Assembly: GCF_025666195.1 (NCBI RefSeq)
Contig: NZ_CP102592.1
Coordinates: forward strand, 4,898,001-4,962,000
Direction: 5' to 3'
DNA: 64,000 nt
DNA from: Xanthomonas sp. CFBP 8443
GTDB taxonomy: Bacteria > Pseudomonadota > Gammaproteobacteria > Xanthomonadales > Xanthomonadaceae
Shown here: positions 56,810 through 64,000 of the stretch, in pieces
Layout of the letters: every line of letters begins with the position of its first letter
Numbering within the stretch: position 1 is the first letter of the stretch
Made by a program: the position numbers and the translations under genes
Notes under the pieces: model-generated
What the model was told of the DNA's origin: nothing
What the model saw: only the letters and a program-made list of their open reading frames with translations
Databases searched by the model: none

Positions 56810-56886
56810 TCCTGTAGGAGCGGCTTCAGCCGCGACAGGAGTGTTACCGGCAACGCCCTGTCGCGGCTGAAGCCGCTCCTACAGGA
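56810..56886. repeat. Inverted REP-like pair, 30-bp arms
   Basis: The arm at 56810-56839 contains CTGTAGGAGCGGCTTCAGCC and pairs exactly with 56857-56886 around a 17-base loop. It lies just beyond the stop codon of the acyltransferase gene. Confidence 0.85.
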
Positions 56887-56911
56887 ACTGCATCCGCATC
56901 GACGGCCAGCC

Positions 56912-57514
56912 TCACAACGTGTCGCGATGCTTCCCGCGCCACGGCCGGTACCAGGTGCGGATCGCGGCGATGTCGGCGTGCATGTCGGCGCTGGTGTGGA
57001 ACAGCGGGCCGAGGCCGACGGTGCGGCTGGGATAGTCGAAGTACACCGGGAAGATCGGGATCTCCGCGCCGTGGGCGATCTTCCAGAAGCCGACCTTCCA
57101 CTTCTCCACGCGCTTGCGCGTGCCTTCGGGGGTGATCACGTACCACATGCGCGGCGCCTCGCGGATCAGCGCCACCGCCTGCTCGACCACGCCGCGCGGC
57201 GACTTGCGGTCCAGCGGGATGCCGCCGAGCTTGCGCAGCAGCGGCCCCAGCGGCCACCAGAACAGCTGGGTCTTGCCGAGCACGCGCACCTCGAAACCGA
57301 CCGCGAACTTGACCGCGAAGCCCAGGAACCCGTCCCAGTTGGATGAGTGCGGGGCGACGATCATCACCAGCTTCGGCACGTCCGGGAACTCGCCCACCAC
57401 CCGCCAGCCGGTCAGGCGCAGCGCGGTGCGGCCGAGCCAGCGGCCGAACCGGCTGGGCTTGACCATCGGCATGTTCGGGGTCGCGGGCGGCAACGGAAAA
57501 TCGCGTTCGGTCAA
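56912..57514 (-). CDS. Lysophospholipid (1-acylglycerol-3-phosphate) acyltransferase-family protein
   Basis: The 200-residue protein has the PlsC motifs: APHSSNWDGFLGF (the H-x4-D catalytic box, at about 54-60), GKTQLFWWPLGPLLRKLGGI with the Pro-Leu-Asp block, and TPEGTRKRVEKW. PlsC-fold enzymes transfer acyl groups to lysophospholipids or related lipids at the inner membrane. It lies three bases after the arfB stop and is probably in the same operon. The exact acceptor is unknown. Confidence 0.87.
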   Translation of the reverse strand: MTERDFPLPPATPNMPMVKPSRFGRWLGRTALRLTGWRVVGEFPDVPKLVMIVAPHSSNWDGFLGFAVKFAVGFEVRVLGKTQLFWWPLGPLLRKLGGIPLDRKSPRGVVEQAVALIREAPRMWYVITPEGTRKRVEKWKVGFWKIAHGAEIPIFPVYFDYPSRTVGLGPLFHTSADMHADIAAIRTWYRPWRGKHRDTL

Positions 57515-57517
57515 AAG

Positions 57518-57949
57518 TCACTCCCAGCGGCCGGGCGAGCGGCCGCGTTTGATCTGGCTGCGCTCGCGCTTGGCGTCCAGGCGCCGCAGCTTGGCGCCGT
57601 GCGAGGGTTTGGTGGCGATGCGCCGCTTCGGCACCGACAGCCCGGCGGCGATGAACTCGGCCAAGCGCTGGCGCGCATCGTCGCGGTTGCGGTCCTGGGT
57701 GCGGAAGCGCTGCGCGTCGATCACCAGCACGCCCTCGGCGGTGATGCGGCGATCGCGCCGCGCCAGCAAGCGTGCGCGCAGCGGCTCGGGCAACGACGGC
57801 GAGCCGGCCAGGTCGAAACGCAGCTCCACCGCGGTGGAGACCTTGTTGACGTTCTGCCCGCCGGCGCCGCTGGCGCGCACGAAGCGCTCGACGATTTCGC
57901 TTTCCGGAATCGCCAGGCTGCTCGAGATGTGGATGGCCCCGTTACCCAT
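57518..57949 (-). CDS. arfB: Peptidyl-tRNA hydrolase ArfB (ribosome rescue)
   Basis: The 143-residue protein carries the GGQ loop (VRASGAGGQNVNKVSTAVEL) of class I release factors and a basic C-terminal tail (KPSHGAKLRRLDAKRERSQI) that inserts into the empty mRNA channel of stalled ribosomes. Length matches E. coli ArfB (140). The ATG at 57949 (MGNGAIHISSSLAIPE) gives the family N-terminus; a longer reading frame exists but lacks family similarity. Confidence 0.93.
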   Translation of the reverse strand: MGNGAIHISSSLAIPESEIVERFVRASGAGGQNVNKVSTAVELRFDLAGSPSLPEPLRARLLARRDRRITAEGVLVIDAQRFRTQDRNRDDARQRLAEFIAAGLSVPKRRIATKPSHGAKLRRLDAKRERSQIKRGRSPGRWE

Positions 57950-58425
57950 CGGCGAATTGTAGGGCATCCGCCAGACGGCTTGATTTCCGGCGGCCCACGG
58001 CCTGAATGGCCGGGCGCAGGCAGCATCGGCGACGGCAACCATCGCCTGGTTCGCTTCAAGCGGGCGCGCGCCTACCCGAACGTGCCGCCTGCCGCCGTCT
58101 CAGAGCCAGGTCCTGTGCAGCTTGGCGCGCCCATGCAGCAGATCGGCGACAAGCATCAACGCCGACCCATGGCACGCAGGCGAACACGCCGCCATTCGCC
58201 GGGCACAAGCAGTCCCTGGCGCGGGCCTTGCGCCGCTTTCGACAGCGCCGACCCGTTCCCGCACGAGGTCGCCGAGCTGCCGCGCCATCTCGAGCAGGTC
58301 CCCTCGCGCGTCGCCCGCAGGACCCGTCGAAGAGCCGGAAGGCCGGTTTGCCGCAAGCGCGCAGACGCCGAGGCCACGGCGATTCCCGTATCCTGGCCGC
58401 CGGTCATAGCCCTGCAGGACGCTCG
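57950..58425. other. Intergenic, no supported gene
   Basis: About 475 bp between the divergent arfB and DUF2059 genes. Open frames are present on both strands, as expected for GC-rich DNA, but none has a ribosome site with a recognisable product. No hairpin or repeat was noticed. Confidence 0.5.
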
Positions 58426-58962
58426 ATGAACCCGACCCCGTCGCTTTCCCGTTCCTGGCCGCAGCGCCTGCTGCTGGCCGCGCTGCTGGCCCTGGCCGCG
58501 TCGCCCGCGCTGGCCGAGCCGCCCAGCGACGGCGACGTCAACCGCCTGCTGTCCGCCTCGCGCGCGCAGAACATGCTCGACAGCATGCTGCCGCAGATCG
58601 AGGCGATGCAGCGCCAGCAGTTCGCGCAGCTGACCGCGCAGCGCCCGCTCGATGCGGCGCAGCAGCAGAAAGTGCAGCAGATCCAGGAGCGCACCCAGGC
58701 CACCGTGCGCAAGGCGCTGTCGTGGCAGGAAATGCGCCCGCTGTACGTGAGCCTGTACAAGCAGTCGTTCTCCAAGCAGGACGTGCTGGCGATGGCCGAG
58801 TTCTACGAGAGCCCGGCCGGCCAGAGCATGCTCGACAAGACCCCGCAGCTGATGCAGAACCTGATGGGCGCGATCCAGCAGAAGATCACCCCGCTGTTCG
58901 CCGACCTGCAGAAGGACCTGGAGCAGACGGTCGGCGCGCCGCCGCCGGCGGCGAAGCCCTAG
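58426..58962 (+). CDS. DUF2059 periplasmic protein
   Basis: The 178-residue protein has a Sec signal peptide (LLLAALLALAASPALAEP) and a helical DUF2059 domain with SWQEMRPLYVSLYKQSFSKQ and DVLAMAEFYESPAGQSMLDK. Domain members are periplasmic proteins of unknown function. The Pro/Ala-rich tail ends PPPAAKP. It is monocistronic. Confidence 0.85.
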   Translation: MNPTPSLSRSWPQRLLLAALLALAASPALAEPPSDGDVNRLLSASRAQNMLDSMLPQIEAMQRQQFAQLTAQRPLDAAQQQKVQQIQERTQATVRKALSWQEMRPLYVSLYKQSFSKQDVLAMAEFYESPAGQSMLDKTPQLMQNLMGAIQQKITPLFADLQKDLEQTVGAPPPAAKP

Positions 58963-59090
58963 CCTGCGGCGCACCGGCGCCGGCCTATCTCGCCGGCCGG
59001 CGCTGCGGTTGCGGTAGGAGCGTGCTGCTGCGCAAGGTGGCGCAGGCAGCGCCTGCGCCAGGCCACGCTGGCATCGCAGACGACGCGGTC

Positions 59091-59115
59091 CTGTAGGAGC
59101 GGCTTCAGCCGCGAC
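59091..59115 (+). repeat. Single REP-like element
   Basis: CTGTAGGAGCGGCTTCAGCC followed by GCGAC, the forward unit without a facing partner nearby. Confidence 0.75.
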
Positions 59116-59205
59116 GAATGCAGCGGCGCGCGTTCCGCTTGCAGCAAATCCGGAGCGAAAGATGCGCCGCCCGCACGTGACAGCCTAGGCCGCATGGACA
59201 CCCTG

Positions 59206-59269
59206 TGGGAGCGACTTCAGTCGCGACGGGCATTGCCGGTAGAGCCCGTCGCGACTGAAGTCGCTCCCA
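59206..59269. repeat. Inverted REP-like pair, 26-bp arms
   Basis: TGGGAGCGACTTCAGTCGCG (59206 on) pairs exactly with the arm at 59244-59269 around 12 bases. It is nearly the same unit as the pair at 56669-56738. Confidence 0.85.
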
Positions 59270-59332
59270 TGGGACGCTTCAACGGCTCTGGAAACCAGCT
59301 AAGTCGGTAGTGCCACTCCGCGCATCCACCAT

Positions 59333-59357
59333 GTCGCGGCTGACGCCGCTCCTACAG
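59333..59357 (-). repeat. Variant REP-like element
   Basis: The reversed unit GTCGCGGCTGACGCCGCTCC, then TACAG; one base in the loop differs (GCTGACGCC for GCTGAAGCC). Confidence 0.6.
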
Positions 59358-59383
59358 GTAGGCTCCGCAACTGTAGGAACGCG

Positions 59384-60145
59384 CTAGCCGACAACGCCGC
59401 CCGACGCGTCCGCCACTCGTTCCGCACCACCCTGCCACGGTGCCGCCGACCAGCCGAACAACCCGAACGCGCGCACGAACTCCGCATCCAGCGGTGCGTT
59501 CACCTCGATCCGGCGCCCGTCCGGATGCGGGAACGCCAGGCGCTCGGCGTGCAGCAGCATGCGGTGCACGCCCTGCATGCGGAAGATGCGGTTGTGGCGG
59601 CCGTCGCCATGGCTGGTGTCGCCGATCAGGTGGTGCGACAGGTGCTTGAGATGGCGGCGGATCTGGCGGAACCGTCCGGTCACCGGGCTGCAGCGCAGCA
59701 GCGCGTAGCGCGAGGTGCCGAACTCGCCCGACGGCACCTGCAGCTCGCCGCAGGCCAGGCGCTGGAAACGGGTCTGTGCCGGTTTCTTCAGCGGCTTGCC
59801 GGGACCGCCGTCGAGGTCGTGGTCGACGTCGAAGCGCTCCTCGGCCGGCCAGCCGCGGCAGATCGCCAGATAGTCCTTGTCCACCTCCCCGCCCATCAGC
59901 GCCTTGCCCAGCGCGCTGGCGGTGTCGCGGTCGAACGCCAGCAGCAGGCAACCGCTGGTGGCGCGGTCGAGCCGGTGCACCAGAAAGATCGGCCGCCCCA
60001 GTTGCGCGCGCAGGCGATCGGCAAGGAAATCGTCCTCGCCGCGGGCGAGCTTGCTGTCGTGGACCATCAGCCTGGCCGGCTTGTCGACCACGGCCAGGAA
60101 GGGGTCCAGATAGAGGATCTGCAGGGAATCGGGGGAGGTGCTCAC
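59384..60145 (-). CDS. truC: RluA-family tRNA pseudouridine synthase (TruC-like)
   Basis: The 253-residue protein has the RluA motif I/II region: ILYLDPFLAVVDKPARLMVH, then the catalytic loop LVHRLDRATSGCLLLAFDRD (Asp in HRLDRATSG), and the late RRHLKHLSHHLIGDTSHGDG with GVHRMLLHAERLAFPHPDG. The TSHGDGRHNR and HRMLLHA pattern and length match TruC, which modifies U65 of tRNAs. Start at a GTG (60145), since no ATG fits the family N-terminus. Confidence 0.88.
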   Translation of the reverse strand: MSTSPDSLQILYLDPFLAVVDKPARLMVHDSKLARGEDDFLADRLRAQLGRPIFLVHRLDRATSGCLLLAFDRDTASALGKALMGGEVDKDYLAICRGWPAEERFDVDHDLDGGPGKPLKKPAQTRFQRLACGELQVPSGEFGTSRYALLRCSPVTGRFRQIRRHLKHLSHHLIGDTSHGDGRHNRIFRMQGVHRMLLHAERLAFPHPDGRRIEVNAPLDAEFVRAFGLFGWSAAPWQGGAERVADASGGVVG

Positions 60146-60272
60146 TACCGGATTATCCGTGCCCGGCGGCCCCGACCACAACGCATGCGTCACGCTGCGT
60201 CCCATGCCGGGCCGTTGACGCCGCCGTGCCGCGGTTCGACGATGGCCTTCCCCCACGTTGCGGAGTGCCTCC

Positions 60273-60734
60273 ATGAAACGCTGGCTGCTGGTCTCGCTGC
60301 TGACCGTCGTTCCACTGGCGCATGCGCTGGAATTGCCCTACGACGCCGCCGCCGACGCCAAGGCGCAGGTGCGACAGGCGCTGGCCGCCGGCAAGAAGGC
60401 GCACAAGCCGACCCTGCTGATCTTCGGCGCCAACTGGTGCGGCGACTGCCGCGCGCTCGACGCCTCGCTGCACACGGCCAGGAACGCGGCCCTGGTCAAC
60501 GCGCACTTCGAAGTGGTCAAGATCGATGTCGGCAACTTCGACCACAACCTGGAGCTGAGCCAGGCCTACGGCGATCCGATCCAGAAAGGGATCCCGGCCG
60601 CGGTGGTGATCGGCGCCGACGGCAAACCGGTCTACACCACCAAGGCCGGCGAACTGGCCAATGCGCGCAAGATGAGCGATCAGGGCATCTACGACTTCTT
60701 CGCCAAAGCGGCCGGGGTGCCGGCAGGGCACTGA
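60273..60734 (+). CDS. Exported thioredoxin-fold protein with WCGDC active site
   Basis: The 153-residue protein has a signal peptide (MKRWLLVSLLTVVPLAHA) and a thioredoxin domain with LLIFGANWCGDCRALDASLH and a later cis-Pro region (IQKGIPAAVVIGADG). The CGDC pair replaces the usual CGPC or CGHC, which should alter redox potential. It is probably a periplasmic oxidoreductase; its partner is unknown. Neighbours are a TruC-like gene, divergent, and ubiB, convergent. Confidence 0.85.
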   Translation: MKRWLLVSLLTVVPLAHALELPYDAAADAKAQVRQALAAGKKAHKPTLLIFGANWCGDCRALDASLHTARNAALVNAHFEVVKIDVGNFDHNLELSQAYGDPIQKGIPAAVVIGADGKPVYTTKAGELANARKMSDQGIYDFFAKAAGVPAGH

Positions 60735-60801
60735 GCCTCGCGGCCGCAGGGAGGCGATCAGGCCGCCTGTCAGCCCGGTCGCCTTGGCGCGGCCGACGTC
60801 G

Positions 60802-62460
60802 CTAGCGCCGCAGCCACGCCGAAAGCAGGCTGGCCGCGCCGAGGCCGCCGGCGATCCACGCCCAGATCGAGGCCCCGCCGAGCTGCGGGCCGCCGGCGTC
60901 GAGCGCGTACAGCAGCGCCGCGACGGTGAGCAGGCCCACGCCGCTGATCGCGGTGACCACGCGGCGCTGCATGCGCAGCAGGATCACGTTGAGTTCGAAC
61001 AGGTCGCGCGAGCGCATCGACAGTTCGTGGCGGCCTTCCACCTGCTGGCGCAGCCAGCCGTGGATCAGGCGCGGCATGTCCGGCGCGTGGGTCATGATTT
61101 CCGGCAGCCGCTTGCGCAGTTCGTGCAGCGCGCGCTGCGGGCTGTAGCGCTCGATCAGGATGCGCTCAAGCACCGGCCGCGCCACCGCCCAGATGTCCAG
61201 TTCCGGATCCAGCTGGCGACCCACGCCTTCGATGTTGAGCAGGGTCTTCTGCAGCAGGATCAGCTGCGGCTGCAGGGTCAGCTGGTAGCGCTGGGCGACG
61301 CGGAACAGCTTGATCAGCACCTCGGCCAGCGAGATCTGCGACAGCGGCCGGGTGAAGTACGGTTCGCACACCGAACGCGCCGCCGCTTCCAGTTCGTCGA
61401 TGCGCACGTTGGCCGGCATCCAGCCCGCCTCCACGTGCAGCTCGGCCATGCGCCGGTAATCCTTGTTGAAGATGGCCATGAAGTTCTCGGCCAGGTAGTA
61501 CTGATCTTCCTGCGACAGCTGGCCCATGATGCCGAAGTCCAGCGCGATGAAGCGCGGGTTGATCCGCCGCGCCGGATCGCTGTCGACCCAGATGTTGCCG
61601 GCGTGCGCATCGGCGTGGAAGAAATTGTCGCGGAACACCTGCGTGTAGAACACGCGCACGCCCTTGGCCGCCAGCGCCTTGCGGTCGATGCCGGCGGCGT
61701 CGAGCGAGGCGATGTCGTCCGACGGGATGCCGCGCACCCGTTCCAGGGTCAGCGCGCGCTCGGCGGTGTGGCTCCAGATCACCTCCGGCACGTACAGGTC
61801 GTCCGAATGCAGCCAGAAGCGGCGCAGCACGCTGGCGTTGGCGCCTTCGCGCTGCAGGTCCAGTTCCGCGGCCAGGGTGGTCTCGATCTCGGCGACCACC
61901 TCGCGCGGGCGGATCTTGTCGGCGCGCGGATGCGCGCGGTCGACCAGCGCCGCGGCGGACTTGAGCAGCGCGATATCCGCGCCGATCTGCCGCTCGATGT
62001 CCGGGCGCAGCACCTTGACCACCACTTCGCGGCCGTCGTGCAGCGTCGCCGCATGCACCTGCGCGATCGAGGCCGAGGCCAGCGGCGTGGTATCGAAGCT
62101 GGCGAAGGCCACCGCGATCGGCTGCCCCAGCGCCTGCTCGACGATGCGCCGCGCCGCCTCGCCGTCGAACGGGCGCACCCGGTCCTGCAGCAGGGTCAGT
62201 TCCTCGGCCACGTCCGGCGGCATCAGGTCGCGGCGGGTGGACAGGATCTGCCCGAACTTGACGAAGATCGGGCCCAGGTCCTGCAGCGCCAGGCGCAGCC
62301 GCGCACCGCGCGACTGCGCGGCGATGTCCGGGCTGGCGCGCGGCACGAACGGTTTGGCCAGGCGCAGCCAGCGCTCGGCCGGCGTGCCGTCGAGCAGGTC
62401 GTCCAGGCGGTAGCGCAGGATCACCCGGCCGATGCGGCTGGCGCGGAACATCGCCTTCAT
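60802..62460 (-). CDS. ubiB: UbiB, atypical kinase/ATPase for ubiquinone biosynthesis
   Basis: The 552-residue protein has the ABC1/ADCK features: the KxGQ motif [16 protein letters not shown], the Ala-rich nucleotide loop [29 protein letters not shown] with the Lys, [12 protein letters not shown] and LDFGIMGQL. Two C-terminal hydrophobic segments anchor it in the inner membrane. It is needed for efficient coenzyme Q synthesis. Its ATG overlaps the ubiJ stop by four bases, confirming an operon. Confidence 0.95.
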   Translation of the reverse strand: MKAMFRASRIGRVILRYRLDDLLDGTPAERWLRLAKPFVPRASPDIAAQSRGARLRLALQDLGPIFVKFGQILSTRRDLMPPDVAEELTLLQDRVRPFDGEAARRIVEQALGQPIAVAFASFDTTPLASASIAQVHAATLHDGREVVVKVLRPDIERQIGADIALLKSAAALVDRAHPRADKIRPREVVAEIETTLAAELDLQREGANASVLRRFWLHSDDLYVPEVIWSHTAERALTLERVRGIPSDDIASLDAAGIDRKALAAKGVRVFYTQVFRDNFFHADAHAGNIWVDSDPARRINPRFIALDFGIMGQLSQEDQYYLAENFMAIFNKDYRRMAELHVEAGWMPANVRIDELEAAARSVCEPYFTRPLSQISLAEVLIKLFRVAQRYQLTLQPQLILLQKTLLNIEGVGRQLDPELDIWAVARPVLERILIERYSPQRALHELRKRLPEIMTHAPDMPRLIHGWLRQQVEGRHELSMRSRDLFELNVILLRMQRRVVTAISGVGLLTVAALLYALDAGGPQLGGASIWAWIAGGLGAASLLSAWLRR

Positions 62461-63098
62461 GCGCCGCGCTCCGGCGACAGCCTGGCCACGCGCGCGGCCA
62501 GGCGCTCGATGTCGTCGCGCACCGCATCGACGTCGTCGTAGAACGCCTCCAGCTCCGCGCGCGCGACCACGTCGCGCGATTCCTCGGTGACGAACTCGGC
62601 CGCGCTCTGCGCCAGGTCCTGCGCGCCGCGCTGGGCCTGCTGCAACGCCGCGCGCGCCGCGTTGGCGAACTGCACGCCGAGCACGTCGCCGAACACCTGG
62701 GTGAACGGCCGCTGCCAGTCCGGATCGAAACGCCCCGCCAACTGCTGCAGGCGCCGCGCCAGTTCGGCGTCGCCGGACACCCGCACCCGTCCGCCGGGGC
62801 TGGCGCCGCGCCGCGCCTGGGCCAGGAACGGCAGCTGCGCGAACAGCCCGCCGAGGGTGCTGCGCACCGCCAGGTCGGGTTCCTGCGCCGTATCCACGGG
62901 GCCGACCTGCAGACGCGTGCCGTCCACGCGGATCTGCAGCGCCAGCGCCGGCGCCTCCAGGGTCAGCGCCACGCGCTGGCCGTCGAGGCCGCGCAGCGCT
63001 TCGCGGGTGTCCGGGTCCAGCGCCAGCGCGCGGTTGAGCGCCGCTTCCAGCGCGCGGCCGGCCAGGGGCTTGAGGGCATCGAAGGGAGATCCAGGCAT
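62457..63098 (-). CDS. ubiJ: UbiJ, SCP2-domain ubiquinone assembly factor
   Basis: The 213-residue protein has an N-terminal SCP2-like lipid-binding domain ([58 protein letters not shown]) and a C-terminal helical region ([20 protein letters not shown]). UbiJ with UbiK helps organise the soluble Ubi complex. The ATG at 63098 starts [12 protein letters not shown], in line with family length. It directly precedes ubiB, the usual arrangement. Confidence 0.9.
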   Translation of the reverse strand: MPGSPFDALKPLAGRALEAALNRALALDPDTREALRGLDGQRVALTLEAPALALQIRVDGTRLQVGPVDTAQEPDLAVRSTLGGLFAQLPFLAQARRGASPGGRVRVSGDAELARRLQQLAGRFDPDWQRPFTQVFGDVLGVQFANAARAALQQAQRGAQDLAQSAAEFVTEESRDVVARAELEAFYDDVDAVRDDIERLAARVARLSPERGA

Positions 63099-63164
63099 GC
63101 CGCGCATTCTAGCGGCAGACACGTCGCAGGACCGTACGCGCGGCGGACGGCGATGCGCGCCGCG

Positions 63165-64000
63165 CTATTGCGCCTGCGCGCCGCCGAGGTGCTTGCTCAG
63201 GAACGCCAGCAGCTGGGTATAGTACGCGCGGCGGTGCGGCTCGGTGTAGAACCCATGGCCCTCGTTGGGGAAGTACAGCGACTCCACCGGCACGCCGGCG
63301 TTCTTCAGCGCCTTTTCCATGCGTTCAGTGTGCTGCACCGGCGCCCGCTCGTCCTTGCCGCCCGCGGCCAAGAACACCGGTGCGCGAATGCGGTCGGCGA
63401 GATTGACCGGCGAGCGCGCGGCCAGGGTGCCGCGTTCGCCGACCCAGTCGCCGGCCCAGTTCCTGGCCCAGCGCGCACGCCGCGACTGGTCGCGGTACAT
63501 CGTCTCCAGGTCGTACACGCCGACATAGCCGGCGGCGCAGCGGTACAGGTCCGGTTCCCTGGCTGCGCCCATCAGCGCCGCGTAGGCGCCGTAGCTGGCG
63601 CCATAGATGCAGATGCGCGAGGCATCGGCGATGCCCTGTGCGGCGGCCCAGCGCGTGGCATCGGTCAGGTCGTCCTGCATGCGCCCGCCCCATTCCTTCG
63701 CCCCGGCCTGGGTGAAGGCCCGGCCGTAGTTGCCCGAACCGCGGTAATTGACCCGCAGCACCGCGTAGCCGGCCGCGGCGAGCAGTTGCGCGTCGTCGTC
63801 GAAATCCCAGGCGTCGAACACGCCGAACGGCCCGCCGTGCGGCAACAACACCATCGGCAAGGGCTTGCCGGCCGGGGCCTGCAGCGGCACGGTGAGGTAT
63901 CCGTGCAGCGACACCCCGTCCCTGGCCTTGAAGCTGACCGCGCGACTGGGCGGCACCTGGCTTGGCTGGAACCATTCGCGCCGGCTGAACACGCGCTTGG
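63165..64000 (-). CDS. S9-family prolyl oligopeptidase-like peptidase (3' part)
   Basis: The reading frame is open at the window edge, so only the C-terminal catalytic domain is visible (about 278 residues). It has the alpha/beta-hydrolase triad: Ser in IYGASYGAYAALM, Asp in GGKDERAPV and His in NEGHGFYTEPH. The upstream LPMVLLPHGGPFGVFDAWDF and YRGSGNYGRAF blocks are typical of S9 peptidases. The N-terminal beta-propeller or signal sequence would lie beyond the window. Confidence 0.93.
   Translation of the reverse strand, partial: KRVFSRREWFQPSQVPPSRAVSFKARDGVSLHGYLTVPLQAPAGKPLPMVLLPHGGPFGVFDAWDFDDDAQLLAAAGYAVLRVNYRGSGNYGRAFTQAGAKEWGGRMQDDLTDATRWAAAQGIADASRICIYGASYGAYAALMGAAREPDLYRCAAGYVGVYDLETMYRDQSRRARWARNWAGDWVGERGTLAARSPVNLADRIRAPVFLAAGGKDERAPVQHTERMEKALKNAGVPVESLYFPNEGHGFYTEPHRRAYYTQLLAFLSKHLGGAQAQ

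Larger units (their letters stand above)
56607..56911. other. Intergenic with two REP-like inverted pairs
   Basis: About 305 bp between the receptor gene and the acyltransferase gene, which converge here. It is almost filled by two long inverted REP-like pairs, which may serve as a bidirectional terminator. Confidence 0.7.
58963..59383. other. Intergenic with several REP-like elements
   Basis: About 420 bp between the convergent DUF2059 and truC-like genes. It contains a single REP unit at 59091, an inverted pair at 59206-59269 and a variant unit at 59333. No gene is supported. Confidence 0.65.

Noticed and set aside
58006..58425. N-terminal extension or separate gene upstream of the DUF2059 gene
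   Set aside because: The signal peptide starts at the ATG at 58426; the upstream sequence is a different frame without similarity or ribosome site.

Overview
The window is GC-rich and reads as a chromosome segment of the Xanthomonadaceae, most likely Xanthomonas. This rests on the glyoxylate-bypass pair with a divergent LysR gene, an ECF sigma/FecR/TonB-receptor module, UbiJ-UbiB, and many dispersed GTAGGAGCGGCTTCAGCCGCGAC-type repeats. The genus is inferred from gene content and has not been tested by alignment. No tRNA or rRNA gene was recognised.

Positions 1 to about 24,100 are one end of an integrative and conjugative element resembling the Tn4371 family. Its backbone (1-10,333) is mostly on the minus strand: TraF-type signal peptidase, DUF2840, a ribbon-helix-helix protein, ParA, replication initiator RepA, an AlpA-like regulator, DUF2285, DUF2958, an XRE regulator (plus strand), a frameshifted DUF736 gene, ParB and DUF932. 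Three 18-bp iterons lie between repA and parA. Cargo follows (11,060-22,741) and looks like a conflict/defence island: a DUF3800 protein, an unrecognised membrane protein with an HEGIH motif, a TrlF-like PHP/SMC-type ATPase, a GIY-YIG-like nuclease flanked by IS5-type end remnants, an ABC-three-component system with a PD-(D/E)XK-like subunit, and a HigB/HigA-type toxin-antitoxin pair. A tyrosine recombinase (22,780-23,994) closes the element next to the aceA terminator.

Positions 24,171-31,221 are chromosomal: aceB-aceA with a divergent LysR regulator, a CPA2-type cation/proton antiporter, an AraC-type regulator and a VOC protein.

Positions 31,322-44,301 hold a complete type I-F CRISPR-Cas locus: cas1, cas2-cas3 fusion, csy1, csy2, csy3 and cas6f, then a leader and an array of 72 repeats and 71 spacers. 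The last repeat is degenerate and supplies the stop codon of the convergent tetR gene.

Positions 44,299-64,000 are chromosomal: tetR with a divergent metallo-hydrolase, signal peptidase I, an M3 lipoprotein peptidase, a secreted cyanophycinase/isoaspartyl-peptidase fusion divergent from an ECF sigma/FecR/TonB-receptor set, an acyltransferase with arfB, a DUF2059 protein, a TruC-like pseudouridine synthase, a thioredoxin-fold protein, ubiJ-ubiB, and the 3' part of an S9 peptidase. The peptidases and the receptor set may form a peptide-scavenging locus; that is inference.
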